This document shows, piece by piece, positions 6,181-15,528 of a stretch of 64,000 nt of DNA (the first letter of the stretch is position 1; every line of letters starts with the position of its first letter). This DNA is from JAKAGZ01 sp963748105 (GTDB taxonomy: Bacteria; Bacteroidota; Ignavibacteria; Ignavibacteriales; Ignavibacteriaceae): the NCBI GenBank assembly GCA_963748105.1, contig CAVVHP010000012.1, positions 1-64,000 on the forward strand, read 5' to 3'. A program made the position numbers and the translations under genes. A model generated the notes under the pieces. It was not told where the DNA came from. It searched no databases and worked only from the letters and a program-made list of their open reading frames with translations.

Positions 6181-8985
6181 GTGCCACATCTTTTGGCCTC
6201 CGGTGAGAACGCACTTAATCAATTAATGAATCTATTTAATTACACTCCTTCAGAAAAAATTATAATTAATCCTTATGATGCTTATGACTATGGCTTTTCC
6301 TCTGCATCCACAGTTCCTGAAAATTTCATCAGGATGGAAATTGAACCGTTTGAACCGGGATATGAAAATATCCCCTACAATGAGAGATTCCAATGGGTGC
6401 TGAGCCACGAATTAGTCCATGTTGTTGTGGATGATGATGCAAGCAAAGCAGAACAAATTTTCAGATCGGTTTTTTCAAAAGTACAACCAGAAAAGACACA
6501 ACCTCTTTCGGTATTTTACAGCTTGCTAACAAGTTATAATCGATATTCCCCAAGATGGCATCAGGAAGGAATTGCCGTTTTTATGGAAACCTGGTTGAGT
6601 GGTGGATTTGGAAGATCTCTAGGAAATTTTGATGAAATGTACTTTAGAACTATGGTTGAAGATAGTGCTGATTTTCCATCTTATCTTTCTCTGGATACAA
6701 AGTATAGTAGTAAATCATTTTTACTTGAATCACTTTACTATCTGTATGGAACAAGGTTTATTTCATATATTTCTATAAAATATGGTGCAAAAGCACTAAT
6801 AAAGTGGTATAAATCTGAACCGGATGATTTTTATTCAGGGTTTCGTTCCAAATTTGAAAAAATATTTGGAACCAGTTTATCTAATGCATGGGATGATTTT
6901 ATAATTTATGAAAAGAATTTTCAGCATATTAACATAGAAAAGTTAAAGTCATTTCCACTAACGACATTAAGATATTTAAATAATGAGCCTCTAGGCTGGG
7001 TTACTGAACCGTACTTTGATAATTTGCAAAATGAGATATATTTCGGAAGACATCATCCTGATAAATTAGCCGGCATAATGAAATTAAGTCTTTCAACCAA
7101 GCAAACTGAAGAAATTGGAACACTACCTACACCAAGCCTGATAAGAGTTTCTTCTACAGCGTTTGACAAAAAAAAGGGGCTGTTTTTCTATACCACGAAT
7201 AACAACCAGTTATTCAGGGATGTGTGGGTATTAAATGTTAGAACTGGAGGATCAAAGGAGCTCTTTTCTGATTTCCGGATTGGCGATTTAACGGTTTCAC
7301 CAGTGACCCATGAATTGTGGGGTGTACGTCATTCTGATGGCAAAATGACACTTGTATATTCTCCGTATCCATACACCAATATAGTGCCTGTAGTTGGCTT
7401 TGATCTTGGTGATGAGATATTTGACCTGTCTGTTAGCCCCAATGGTAAAATATTAGCAGCAGTATTACACAGGGCATCTGGGCAGCAGTCGTTAATATTG
7501 GTAGAATTGGAAAACTTAAAGAATGGCGGTGCATTTAAATATAAAACAATAACCGCTGCTGGGACACCTGAAAGTCCTTCGTGGAATCCTGAAAATAACA
7601 TAATATATTGGAATGCATATACAAACGGTGTTTCTAATGTATATGGTATCAATTTGTTAACAAATCAAATAAGCGCACTAAGCAACACTGTAAATGGCTT
7701 ATTTCACCCTATTTATATCTCTTCTGACTCACTTTTTGCTTTTGAATTTACAGAAAAAGGATTTTTACCCGTTATGATCGGGAATAAACCTGCTAATCAT
7801 TTACCCGCGATTAATTATTTGGGGCAGGAGGTAATAAAAAAGAATCCACAGGTTTTAAACTGGGCATTAAAACCGGCTAATAATTTAAGATATCAATTAA
7901 ATTCTTCAAACGAGAAAAAATATAGTTCCATTGGAAGTTTAAAAATTTTAACATTTATTCCAGTAATTACGGGTTTTCAGTCTCAAAAAGTTGTTGGCTT
8001 TTTTTCAAGAATTTCTGATCCTCTTATTGATAATGATATAACTTTAGAGTTTGGCATATCACCATTTACCAAAAATAATGCAGACCCGCACCTTCATCTC
8101 AGGTTTAAATATGATTATAAAAAACGATTTCAGCTCGCAGTAGATTATAACGCTCCTGATTTCTTTGACTTATTTAATGAAAGAAAACGTGGGATGATAG
8201 GAACAAAGGTATCTTTCGCTAATACACATTACTGGCTATATGATAATCCACATAAAATAATGCAAAAAACAGAAGTGGACTTTTATTCAGGTGTCAAATC
8301 AATTAATGATAACTTGATAAAAGTTTCACAACCGGACTTTTTTACGATATCGACCAAATTGAATTCTAAAAATTTAAGAAGAAGTATTGGTAGTGTTGAT
8401 TATGAAAATGGTAATGAATTTAATATTACTTTAAATACCTTTACTTCAAACTACAAAAACCCTGAAGTTGCAGGAGAAGCGCATATTGAATGGGATAATT
8501 TCTCAAACTGGATAATTCCTCATAATATTTTCCATTTTAAAATTGGAGTAGGTTACAATAAGGAAAATGATAAGTTATTGCAGGCCCACTATTTTTTCGG
8601 AGGATTCGGTAACAGGGTTGTCGAAGATATGGAAGTCAAGCAATATCGTGATTTGTTTAGGTTTCCTGGGATCCCAATTTATAGCTTAACCACGGATCAA
8701 TTTGCAAAGATTTTAGTTGAAAATAATTTACCCCCCATTAGGATTGGCAATCTGGGGCTTGGCCAAAACTATCTAAATTATATTGATATGTCATTGTTTA
8801 GTTCTGCACTGTTGACAAAAACTGATAGAATACAACCTTGGGTAGATATTGGCGGACAGGTCAACTTTGTCTTTAAGCATTGGTTTAATCTCGAGTCTAC
8901 TTTCTCTGTTGGCATAGCAAAGGCATGGTATGAAGCTGGCCATTCCTGGGAATGGTTTTTATCTTACAAAATATTGAAGAATTAA
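6181..8985 (+). CDS. Gluzincin-like (HELVH) metallopeptidase with beta-propeller and C-terminal barrel-like region
   Basis: Numbered from the GTG at 6181, HELVH (76-80) and a downstream Glu in WHQEGIAVFME (Glu129) give the HExxH plus E zinc site of peptidase-MA-like gluzincins. Residues ~260-560 look like a TolB/WD-type propeller (for example SPNGKILAAVL), and the last ~350 residues have the alternating polar/aromatic strands of an outer-membrane or surface-antigen barrel. The real N-terminus lies upstream. The frame is open back to 6043 and encodes a hydrophobic stretch ending SYAQ, a plausible signal-peptide end, then NWYEAESKHFKVIYRQ, which resembles the usual mature N-terminus of such proteins. 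No ATG, GTG or TTG is in frame there, so an indel in the T-rich stretch or an unusual start is likely. It may process or display the neighbouring repeat protein (inference). Confidence 0.75.
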   Translation: MPHLLASGENALNQLMNLFNYTPSEKIIINPYDAYDYGFSSASTVPENFIRMEIEPFEPGYENIPYNERFQWVLSHELVHVVVDDDASKAEQIFRSVFSKVQPEKTQPLSVFYSLLTSYNRYSPRWHQEGIAVFMETWLSGGFGRSLGNFDEMYFRTMVEDSADFPSYLSLDTKYSSKSFLLESLYYLYGTRFISYISIKYGAKALIKWYKSEPDDFYSGFRSKFEKIFGTSLSNAWDDFIIYEKNFQHINIEKLKSFPLTTLRYLNNEPLGWVTEPYFDNLQNEIYFGRHHPDKLAGIMKLSLSTKQTEEIGTLPTPSLIRVSSTAFDKKKGLFFYTTNNNQLFRDVWVLNVRTGGSKELFSDFRIGDLTVSPVTHELWGVRHSDGKMTLVYSPYPYTNIVPVVGFDLGDEIFDLSVSPNGKILAAVLHRASGQQSLILVELENLKNGGAFKYKTITAAGTPESPSWNPENNIIYWNAYTNGVSNVYGINLLTNQISALSNTVNGLFHPIYISSDSLFAFEFTEKGFLPVMIGNKPANHLPAINYLGQEVIKKNPQVLNWALKPANNLRYQLNSSNEKKYSSIGSLKILTFIPVITGFQSQKVVGFFSRISDPLIDNDITLEFGISPFTKNNADPHLHLRFKYDYKKRFQLAVDYNAPDFFDLFNERKRGMIGTKVSFANTHYWLYDNPHKIMQKTEVDFYSGVKSINDNLIKVSQPDFFTISTKLNSKNLRRSIGSVDYENGNEFNITLNTFTSNYKNPEVAGEAHIEWDNFSNWIIPHNIFHFKIGVGYNKENDKLLQAHYFFGGFGNRVVEDMEVKQYRDLFRFPGIPIYSLTTDQFAKILVENNLPPIRIGNLGLGQNYLNYIDMSLFSSALLTKTDRIQPWVDIGGQVNFVFKHWFNLESTFSVGIAKAWYEAGHSWEWFLSYKILKN

Positions 8986-9108
8986 TTATATTTTGTACTG
9001 TAGTAGATTAAATTAACCTCTTATCGGTAATATTAGTGCCTTATTGACAATGCTTTGTCTACATGATAAAAACTGCTATATTTAGATAAACAAAAAAGCT
9101 AAATATTA

Positions 9109-10344
9109 GTGCCTACAATAGTTAACATAATAGATAAATTATTACAAAGCTATTTTGACCCGGATCAGATATCAGAGTACAAGAAAATTCTTGCTCTAAA
9201 TTCCGTACCCAAAAAGCCATTTAAATCTTCGCTGAATAAGCCCACTAAAAATCAGTTGGATTCTGAAATTGCCCTGTCCAGAAATTATCATACTAATGTT
9301 AACTTCTTAATTACTTTTGCAGAGTCCAAACTTGCAAATCAAAAGTTTATTGAATTGTTGCTTTATTTGGGCGAAATTTCAATTTCCCAGGGTGAATTAG
9401 GTACTGCCGCTGAAATTTATAATCACGCACTTAATATTATTAAAGATGATCCAAAGCGGGAGAATGCCACGGCACATTCACTACTTGCGCTGGGAGATAT
9501 AGCAAGTAGGCAGGCAGAATGGGAAAAGAGTATTTCCTTTATTAATAAAGCTAATAAATTATTTGAAAAGCAAAAGGATTATAAAGGGAATTTTAGGTGT
9601 GAAAACCTGCTGGGTACAATTGCAGGTGACAGAGGTGATCTGAAAAAAGCAAACAGACATTTCGAAAAGAGTTTTTCTTATTTACGAAAGAAAAAAGATG
9701 ATGCTCTGATTGGAATGCTGGAAATTAATCTTGGAATTTTAAATAATATTCAGGGTGATTATGATAATGCCTTTATGTATTATCAGCGTGCACTGATAAA
9801 ATTTGAACAGATACAGGATTTTAGAAGAATAACTGAAGTAAGGCACAATCTTGGCATGCTATTTACTGAAAAGCAGGAATATCAGTCTGCGCTGGCTGAA
9901 TTTGATTTAAGTATTTCTTCGTCCTTGAAAGCCGGGTATTTACCGACGCTTGCCCTTTCATATTTAAGTAAGGCCTATATATATACTCAACTTGAAGATT
10001 ATCCTCTTGCAATTGCTTTTGCAGACAAATCAATGGAAATTTGCTTTAAATTAAATGATAGATTATCTATTGCGGATATTTATAAAATTAAAGGAATTAT
10101 AGAAAGGAAGGTTAAGAATTACAAGGGCGCCGAAAACTATTTGTTATCTAGTTTAAGGATTAACGAAGAGCTTGAAAATATTCTTAATCAAGCAGAAACC
10201 TCATTTGAACTTGGGGTTCTTTACCTCGAACTGAATAAGAAGAAGGAAGCAGGTAAGCATTTAAATTTTGCCCTCGATTATTATAAAAAACAAAAAGCAT
10301 CCAGCATGATTAGCAAAATTCAGGCAATCTTGCTTGCGAAATAG
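9109..10344 (+). CDS. Tetratricopeptide-repeat protein
   Basis: This is a 411-residue protein made almost entirely of TPR units from about residue 65 (for example LGEISISQGELGTAAEIYNHAL and LGILNNIQGDYDNAFMYYQRAL), with a short N-terminal segment and no signal peptide, so probably cytoplasmic. The start is a GTG shortly after an in-frame stop. No strong Shine-Dalgarno sequence is visible, and a 13-base direct repeat (AATATTAGTGCCT at 9029 and 9102) overlaps it. The repeats resemble those at the C-terminus of the kinase-ATPase-TPR protein at the start of the window. In this context it is most likely a scaffold or sensor partner in the same signalling block; no enzymatic motif is present. Confidence 0.85.
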   Translation: MPTIVNIIDKLLQSYFDPDQISEYKKILALNSVPKKPFKSSLNKPTKNQLDSEIALSRNYHTNVNFLITFAESKLANQKFIELLLYLGEISISQGELGTAAEIYNHALNIIKDDPKRENATAHSLLALGDIASRQAEWEKSISFINKANKLFEKQKDYKGNFRCENLLGTIAGDRGDLKKANRHFEKSFSYLRKKKDDALIGMLEINLGILNNIQGDYDNAFMYYQRALIKFEQIQDFRRITEVRHNLGMLFTEKQEYQSALAEFDLSISSSLKAGYLPTLALSYLSKAYIYTQLEDYPLAIAFADKSMEICFKLNDRLSIADIYKIKGIIERKVKNYKGAENYLLSSLRINEELENILNQAETSFELGVLYLELNKKKEAGKHLNFALDYYKKQKASSMISKIQAILLAK

Positions 10345-10470
10345 TCCATTTTCTCAAAGCAAAAAAATACACTTTCCCGTCAACTGAACAATAAGCCTGC
10401 TAGTTTTTAATTTAGTCTGAATACCTTATATTAATTCAGTTAATACTCACTTTTATTATATTTCACCTAA

Positions 10471-11778
10471 ATGAAATTCTCAGAATTTAAGAAGAAAATA
10501 GACAACGAGGATAAACCTTTATTTATCAAAGGAGAATCTTCTGAAAAACTTAAAAATCTGGAAGTTATACTCGGTGTTGTTGATAAAATCAATAAAACCC
10601 TACAACTTGATGATATCCTAGATTTGGTAGTAAAAAATGCCATTACTATTACTGACTCCGAACGGGGATTTATTGTACTTAAAAATTCTAAGGGAAAGCT
10701 GGAATTTAAACTTGGACTCAACTCTGAGGGTGAAAAATTATTGGAAGAAATGTTCAATATAAGCACTTCCGTAGTACGTGAAGTGTTTGATTCCGGTCAA
10801 TCTAAATTTATTGAAGGTGCCCAGAGCGATACAAATTATGATCCCAGTAAAAGTATTTTAAGACTTGAACTTCAAACAATTTTATGCTCCTGCCTGATTA
10901 CTGATGATAAGAAAATCGGTGTCATCTATGTGGACAGTAAACACCTTCACAAAATTAAATTAAAGGAGATTACAGATACTTTTGAAATATTAGCCGGGCA
11001 GGCGGCGACGGCTATCAGGAATGCACAACTATATGCCGGGCAACAAGAAGCATACAACGCATTAAATGAAGCCAACATTCAACTAATTCAGGCAGAAAGA
11101 AAAACCTTAAAGTCCAGTCTTGATTCAGAAATAGGGCAATCATTGCAAGGACTTGTTCATCTTGCGTTGCTGGAAACCGAGTCTCTAATGAGAACAATTG
11201 AAAAAACTCAAAAGGAGCTAGAACTAAAAAAAGCATTTTCAGACTCAATATTTTTTGACAGGCTTAAATTAAAATCAAAAGTCGCTATTGATAGCATCCG
11301 GAACATTCAGAAATATGCACAGGTTCTTTCAGAAACTGCTGTAACAACTTTGAATAAAGATAGCGCAGATTTGAACAGAACTATTCAGTCAGTTATTAAA
11401 TATATAGCTCCTATGAAAAAATTCAGCAAGATTGTTTTTAAGACTGAATTTAATACTATACCTCTTTGTAAATACGATTCTGAACAAATTCAGCACGTAC
11501 TGGTTCACCTATTTACAAATTCAGCCGATGCAAAACCGGATGCTGAAATAGTTGTAAGAAGTTTTCAGGAAGAAGAGATGGTTGCAGTAATAGTAGAAGA
11601 TAACGGACCGGGATTCCCGCCTGAAATGACGAGCTTTTTCTCTCAGATATTGTCTACAGATAAAAGCAGCTATGGTCTCTTCCTTTGTAAAAGTATAATT
11701 GACAGACATAATGGAAAAATAAAAGTTTTGAATAAAGAAAAGGGTGCTTCTATTCAATTTTCATTACCACTGAATTAA
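10471..11778 (+). CDS. GAF-domain sensor with histidine-kinase fold lacking the acceptor His
   Basis: Residues ~30-188 form a GAF domain (ITDSERGFIVL, KKIGVIYVDS, AGQAATAIRNAQLY). A coiled linker and a dimerisation-like helix follow. A C-terminal HATPase_c domain has an N-box (LVHLFTNSADAK), G1 box (VEDNGPGF) and G2 box (SYGLFLCKSIIDRHNGKI). At the place where the H-box would read HExRxPL, the sequence is LDSEIGQSL (217-225), with Ser219 instead of His. The protein may bind ATP but is unlikely to autophosphorylate in the usual way. It is cytosolic, with no membrane segment. Two bases separate it from the PAS-kinase downstream, so the pair is probably co-translated and may form a heteromeric sensor. 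Confidence 0.85.
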   Translation: MKFSEFKKKIDNEDKPLFIKGESSEKLKNLEVILGVVDKINKTLQLDDILDLVVKNAITITDSERGFIVLKNSKGKLEFKLGLNSEGEKLLEEMFNISTSVVREVFDSGQSKFIEGAQSDTNYDPSKSILRLELQTILCSCLITDDKKIGVIYVDSKHLHKIKLKEITDTFEILAGQAATAIRNAQLYAGQQEAYNALNEANIQLIQAERKTLKSSLDSEIGQSLQGLVHLALLETESLMRTIEKTQKELELKKAFSDSIFFDRLKLKSKVAIDSIRNIQKYAQVLSETAVTTLNKDSADLNRTIQSVIKYIAPMKKFSKIVFKTEFNTIPLCKYDSEQIQHVLVHLFTNSADAKPDAEIVVRSFQEEEMVAVIVEDNGPGFPPEMTSFFSQILSTDKSSYGLFLCKSIIDRHNGKIKVLNKEKGASIQFSLPLN

Positions 11779-11780
11779 AA

Positions 11781-13298
11781 ATGAGCGAAACTCCCGATAA
11801 ATATTTTAAAAAATTTTATGAGTCTATTTATTTCCCGGTAAAGGTTATAAATGAAAATGGTAAAATTGTTTATGTAAACCAGGCATTTAATCTGCAGTGG
11901 GAGTATTCCTTATCTGAGTTGATTGAGTATTCAGTTTTTACAGATATTGAACTTAAGGGAAATGGTATAGCTGAACTAATTAGAAAAATATTTAGGACCA
12001 AAGAATCTAAATTTGTTGAAAATTATTCTGACTATTTATTAAGGTCTAAAAATATAACAGTCCCTATTTTCAGGACCAAGCTATTTCACATCTCACTGCA
12101 AGATAAAAATTACATTACCTTCCTGCATGAAGATCAAACTGAAATTTATCTTGCTGAAGAAGAGGTAAAGAAAGCAAGAGACGCGAATAAAGAAGCAGAA
12201 AGATTAAAGAATACATTTCTTAACGTTTTATCCCACGAATTAAGAACACCGTTAAATATTATTTTGGGTTATTCTTCCCTTATACGGGAAAGTCTGAAAG
12301 ACAAACTTGAAGACGAAGATAAAATTTATCTTGATAATCTTCACAGCGGAAGTGAAAGATTATTCAGAAGTATTACACAGATGCTGGAATTTGCACAGCT
12401 TGAAGCCGGCACATATAATATGAATATTGAAACCGCAAATCTTGTTTCTATACTTAGAAATTCTGTTGATACAATAAGGAAAGATGCTAAGGCGAAGAAA
12501 CTAGATATCAAGACTCAATTTAAGGAAGATAAAATTTATGTAGATGTAGATGTACAGTGTATTGAAAATACTATAAACAATCTTTTAAATAATGCTGTTA
12601 AATTTACCAGACAGGGATTTATTGAAATTGAAACTAATTTAATTGAAGATAAAGAACTCGTATTATGTAAAATAAAAGATTCAGGAGTAGGAATCTCTAC
12701 AGAGTATATGGACCATCTATTTAGGCCGTTTAGTCAGGAAGATCTGAACATAGGGCGAAATTATGAAGGAAATGGTCTTGGCCTTGCTCTTTCAAAAAGA
12801 TTTGTGGAAAAGATGGGCGGCGCTTTATTAGTCGATAGTATTAAAGGCGTGGGTTCAACATTTACATTCACACTTCCGCTTTCTCAAAATTCATCATTAA
12901 AAGGGAAACAACCCGAAGCCTTCCCGTCAGGCTCTCAGGGAAAATTATTAATGCTTGATGATTCAGGTGAATCTCATGAATTAATAATAGCTTTTTTAAA
13001 AAAATCACATTCAATAGATGTTTACAATTTCAGAGATTTTAAACTTGAGTTTTTACACAAAGAAGATTTTTCTGTGATTATGTTTGATGTTAACCCGAAC
13101 AGGTGGGAACAAAGCATGATAATATGCCGGGACATTAAACGAATAGATCCGTTCAAAAGACCGATAATTATTCTTTCAAGTGAATTTATGGAAGGCAAAA
13201 TTAATGATTTTTATGAGGCAGGGGCAAGCAAGTTTCTGGTTAAGCCGTTTTCAAAATATGAACTTGTAAAAGCGTTACAGGATGTCGTTCCCGAATAA
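11781..13298 (+). CDS. Hybrid sensor histidine kinase: PAS-HisKA-HATPase-receiver
   Basis: An N-terminal PAS-like domain (residues ~8-120, starting with IYFPVKVINENGKIVYVNQAF) is followed by a coiled linker and HisKA with an intact H-box, LSHELRTPLN (His152). HATPase_c follows, with N-box NNLLNNAVKFT, G1 IKDSGVGIS and G2 GNGLGLALSKRFV. A C-terminal receiver has the acidic pair (LLMLDD), a candidate phospho-Asp in IMFDVNP, the Ser/Thr position (ILSS) and the Lys in LVKPF. It has no transmembrane segment. Unlike the adjacent GAF protein, it retains all catalytic residues, so it is the likely active kinase of the pair. The output partner is not identified; the nearby sigma-54 activator lacks an acceptor Asp and is a poor candidate. 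Confidence 0.92.
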   Translation: MSETPDKYFKKFYESIYFPVKVINENGKIVYVNQAFNLQWEYSLSELIEYSVFTDIELKGNGIAELIRKIFRTKESKFVENYSDYLLRSKNITVPIFRTKLFHISLQDKNYITFLHEDQTEIYLAEEEVKKARDANKEAERLKNTFLNVLSHELRTPLNIILGYSSLIRESLKDKLEDEDKIYLDNLHSGSERLFRSITQMLEFAQLEAGTYNMNIETANLVSILRNSVDTIRKDAKAKKLDIKTQFKEDKIYVDVDVQCIENTINNLLNNAVKFTRQGFIEIETNLIEDKELVLCKIKDSGVGISTEYMDHLFRPFSQEDLNIGRNYEGNGLGLALSKRFVEKMGGALLVDSIKGVGSTFTFTLPLSQNSSLKGKQPEAFPSGSQGKLLMLDDSGESHELIIAFLKKSHSIDVYNFRDFKLEFLHKEDFSVIMFDVNPNRWEQSMIICRDIKRIDPFKRPIIILSSEFMEGKINDFYEAGASKFLVKPFSKYELVKALQDVVPE

Positions 13299-13419
13299 TC
13301 TGCGCATTTAATAGCATTTTTTTGATAAAACATATCCAAAATCCTTTATTTTTAATAAATTCAGTAGTGTAATATTAAAGCACTTTGTTTATTACTTGAT
13401 ATTTCCCACAAGGAGAGTT

Positions 13420-15090
13420 ATGGAGTTAAAGGCAAAAGTTCAGCAGGCTTTTGACGACTGGGAGAAAAACCGTTATCAGAAAGCAAAACAAAAAAGAGCC
13501 GAACGACAGGAAAAATTTACTACAGCATCATTTACTGAAATTAAGCCGTTATATTATCCCAATAATATTAACAATGAAAACTATGTTGAGCAAATAGGCT
13601 ACCCTGGAGTTTTTCCTTATACAAGGGGAATTCAACCTACAATGTACCGGGGAAAATTATGGACTATGCGGCAATATGCCGGATTTGGATCAGCAAAAGT
13701 ATCAAACAAAAGATACAGATATTTGCTGGAGCAGGGTACATCCGGTTTATCCGTAGCTTTTGATTTACCTACACAGATAGGTTATGATAGCGATGATCCG
13801 ATTGCTTATGGTGAAGTTGGAAAGGTTGGAGTAGCTATTGATACACTTGCAGATATGGAAATTTTGTTCGATAAAATTCCTCTTGATAAAATATCTACTT
13901 CAATGACAATCAATGCATCTGCTTCGGTTCTGCTAGCAATGTACATTGCTGTTGCTGAAAAGCAGGGGATATCAAAAGATAAAATTAGTGGAACCGTGCA
14001 GAATGATATATTGAAAGAATATATTGCCCGTGGCACTTATATCTATCCTCCAAAAGCTTCTATGAGACTAATCACAAATATTTTTGAATACTGCAAGAAG
14101 GAAGTTCCTAGGTGGAATACAATTTCAATTTCCGGTTATCATATTAGAGAAGCCGGGTCTACTGCAGCTCAGGAAGTTGGTTTTACACTTGCAAACGGAA
14201 TTGCATATGTTGGTGCTGCACTAAAAGCAGGATTAGATGTTGATGATTTTGCCGGGCAGCTTTCTTTCTTTTTTAATTCTCATAATGATTTACTTGAAGA
14301 AGTAGCAAAATTTCGTGCAGCCAGAAGACTCTGGGCAAAAATTATGAAGGAAAGATTTAAAGCAAAAAAAGAACGCTCAATGATGTTAAGATTTCATACA
14401 CAGACTGCCGGTTCAACCCTGACAGCGCAGCAGGTTGATAATAATATAGCACGTGTTACAGTACAAACGCTGGCCGCTGTAATGGGAGGAACACAAAGTC
14501 TTCATACAAATTCTAAAGATGAGGCACTTGCGCTACCGACTGAAAATTCTGTTCGGACTGCATTAAGAACACAGCAAATAGTTGCTTACGAAAGCGGCGT
14601 AGCAAATACAATAGATCCGTTAGCCGGATCATACTATGTAGAGTCTATGACTGATCTTATAGAGAAGGGAGCAGAAGAGTATATAACTAAAATTAATTCT
14701 TTGGGGGGAATGATTTCAGCAATTGAAAGCGGGTACGTTCAAACTGAAATTCAGAATGCTGCGTATGAATATGAAAAACAGCTTGAGAGCGGTGATAAAA
14801 TAGTAGTTGGTGTAAATAAATTTAAGTCTGAAGAAAATGAAAAGATAGATCTTCTGAAAATTGATCAGAAAATTCAGGATGAACAAATCGCCTTTTTGAA
14901 TAAAGTTCGATCAGAAAGAAATCCCGAAGATGTAAAAAACAGTCTTGAAGAACTAAAAAAAGCCTGTACGTCTGATGAAAATCTAATGCCTTTTATATTA
15001 AATGCAGTTAAAGCCTATTGTGGAGTTGGTGAAATTTGCAATACAATGAGAGATGTTTTTGGTGAGTATCAAGAAACAGTAGTAATTTAA
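13420..15090 (+). CDS. Methylmalonyl-CoA mutase, catalytic (large) domain only
   Basis: This is a TIM-barrel mutase that interconverts (R)-methylmalonyl-CoA and succinyl-CoA with adenosylcobalamin. Family signatures include YPGVFPYTRGIQPTMYRG near the N-terminus, the TSGLSVAFDLPTQIGYDSD stretch, and RFHTQTAGSTLTAQQ with the TNSKDEALALPTE region further on. The length, 556 residues, matches the subunit type that lacks a fused B12-binding domain; no DxHxxG motif is present, so a separate small cobalamin-binding subunit must be elsewhere. The ATG at 13420 is chosen because AAGGAGAG lies just ahead of it; a TTG at 13396 is also in frame. The epimerase gene follows 12 bases later, forming a propionate/methylmalonyl module. 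Confidence 0.93.
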   Translation: MELKAKVQQAFDDWEKNRYQKAKQKRAERQEKFTTASFTEIKPLYYPNNINNENYVEQIGYPGVFPYTRGIQPTMYRGKLWTMRQYAGFGSAKVSNKRYRYLLEQGTSGLSVAFDLPTQIGYDSDDPIAYGEVGKVGVAIDTLADMEILFDKIPLDKISTSMTINASASVLLAMYIAVAEKQGISKDKISGTVQNDILKEYIARGTYIYPPKASMRLITNIFEYCKKEVPRWNTISISGYHIREAGSTAAQEVGFTLANGIAYVGAALKAGLDVDDFAGQLSFFFNSHNDLLEEVAKFRAARRLWAKIMKERFKAKKERSMMLRFHTQTAGSTLTAQQVDNNIARVTVQTLAAVMGGTQSLHTNSKDEALALPTENSVRTALRTQQIVAYESGVANTIDPLAGSYYVESMTDLIEKGAEEYITKINSLGGMISAIESGYVQTEIQNAAYEYEKQLESGDKIVVGVNKFKSEENEKIDLLKIDQKIQDEQIAFLNKVRSERNPEDVKNSLEELKKACTSDENLMPFILNAVKAYCGVGEICNTMRDVFGEYQETVVI

Positions 15091-15102
15091 ACGGGAATTA
15101 AA

Positions 15103-15513
15103 ATGGATATAATGCATATTGAGCATATCGGAATCGCAGTTAAAAACCTGGATGAAGCTATTAAATATTATAAAAACGTCTTAGGTCTCAAGTGTTACAG
15201 AATTGAGGAAGTTGAGGAACAAAAAGTTAAAACAGCCTTTTTTAAAGTAGGCGAAACCAAAATAGAATTACTTGAAGCAACAGATGCTGAAGGGCCGGTT
15301 GGTAAATTTATCGAAAAAAAGGGCGAGGGTGTTCATCACATCGCTTTTGCTGTAAATGAAATTGAAAAATCGCTGAATGAAGCAGAATCGAAGGGGATCC
15401 GGTTAATAAATAAAAATTCTGTAACCGGTGCGGAAGGTTTGCAGATCGCATTTTTACATCCCAAATCCACTTTCGGTGTTCTCACGGAATTCTGTGAACA
15501 CAAAAATGAATAA
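15103..15513 (+). CDS. mce: Methylmalonyl-CoA epimerase
   Basis: This is a 136-residue VOC-fold (glyoxalase-like) protein. It has paired beta-alpha-beta-beta-beta modules, with metal-ligand positions visible in HIEHIGIAVKNLDEAIKYY near the N-terminus and in GEGVHHIAFAVNEIEKS at mid-length. It equilibrates (S)- and (R)-methylmalonyl-CoA so that the product of propionyl-CoA carboxylation can enter the mutase. The gene lies 12 bp downstream of the mutase gene, which strongly supports the assignment over other VOC enzymes. A second in-frame ATG (15112) is a possible alternative start. Confidence 0.93.
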   Translation: MDIMHIEHIGIAVKNLDEAIKYYKNVLGLKCYRIEEVEEQKVKTAFFKVGETKIELLEATDAEGPVGKFIEKKGEGVHHIAFAVNEIEKSLNEAESKGIRLINKNSVTGAEGLQIAFLHPKSTFGVLTEFCEHKNE

Positions 15514-15528
15514 CTAAAGCAATAGTAT

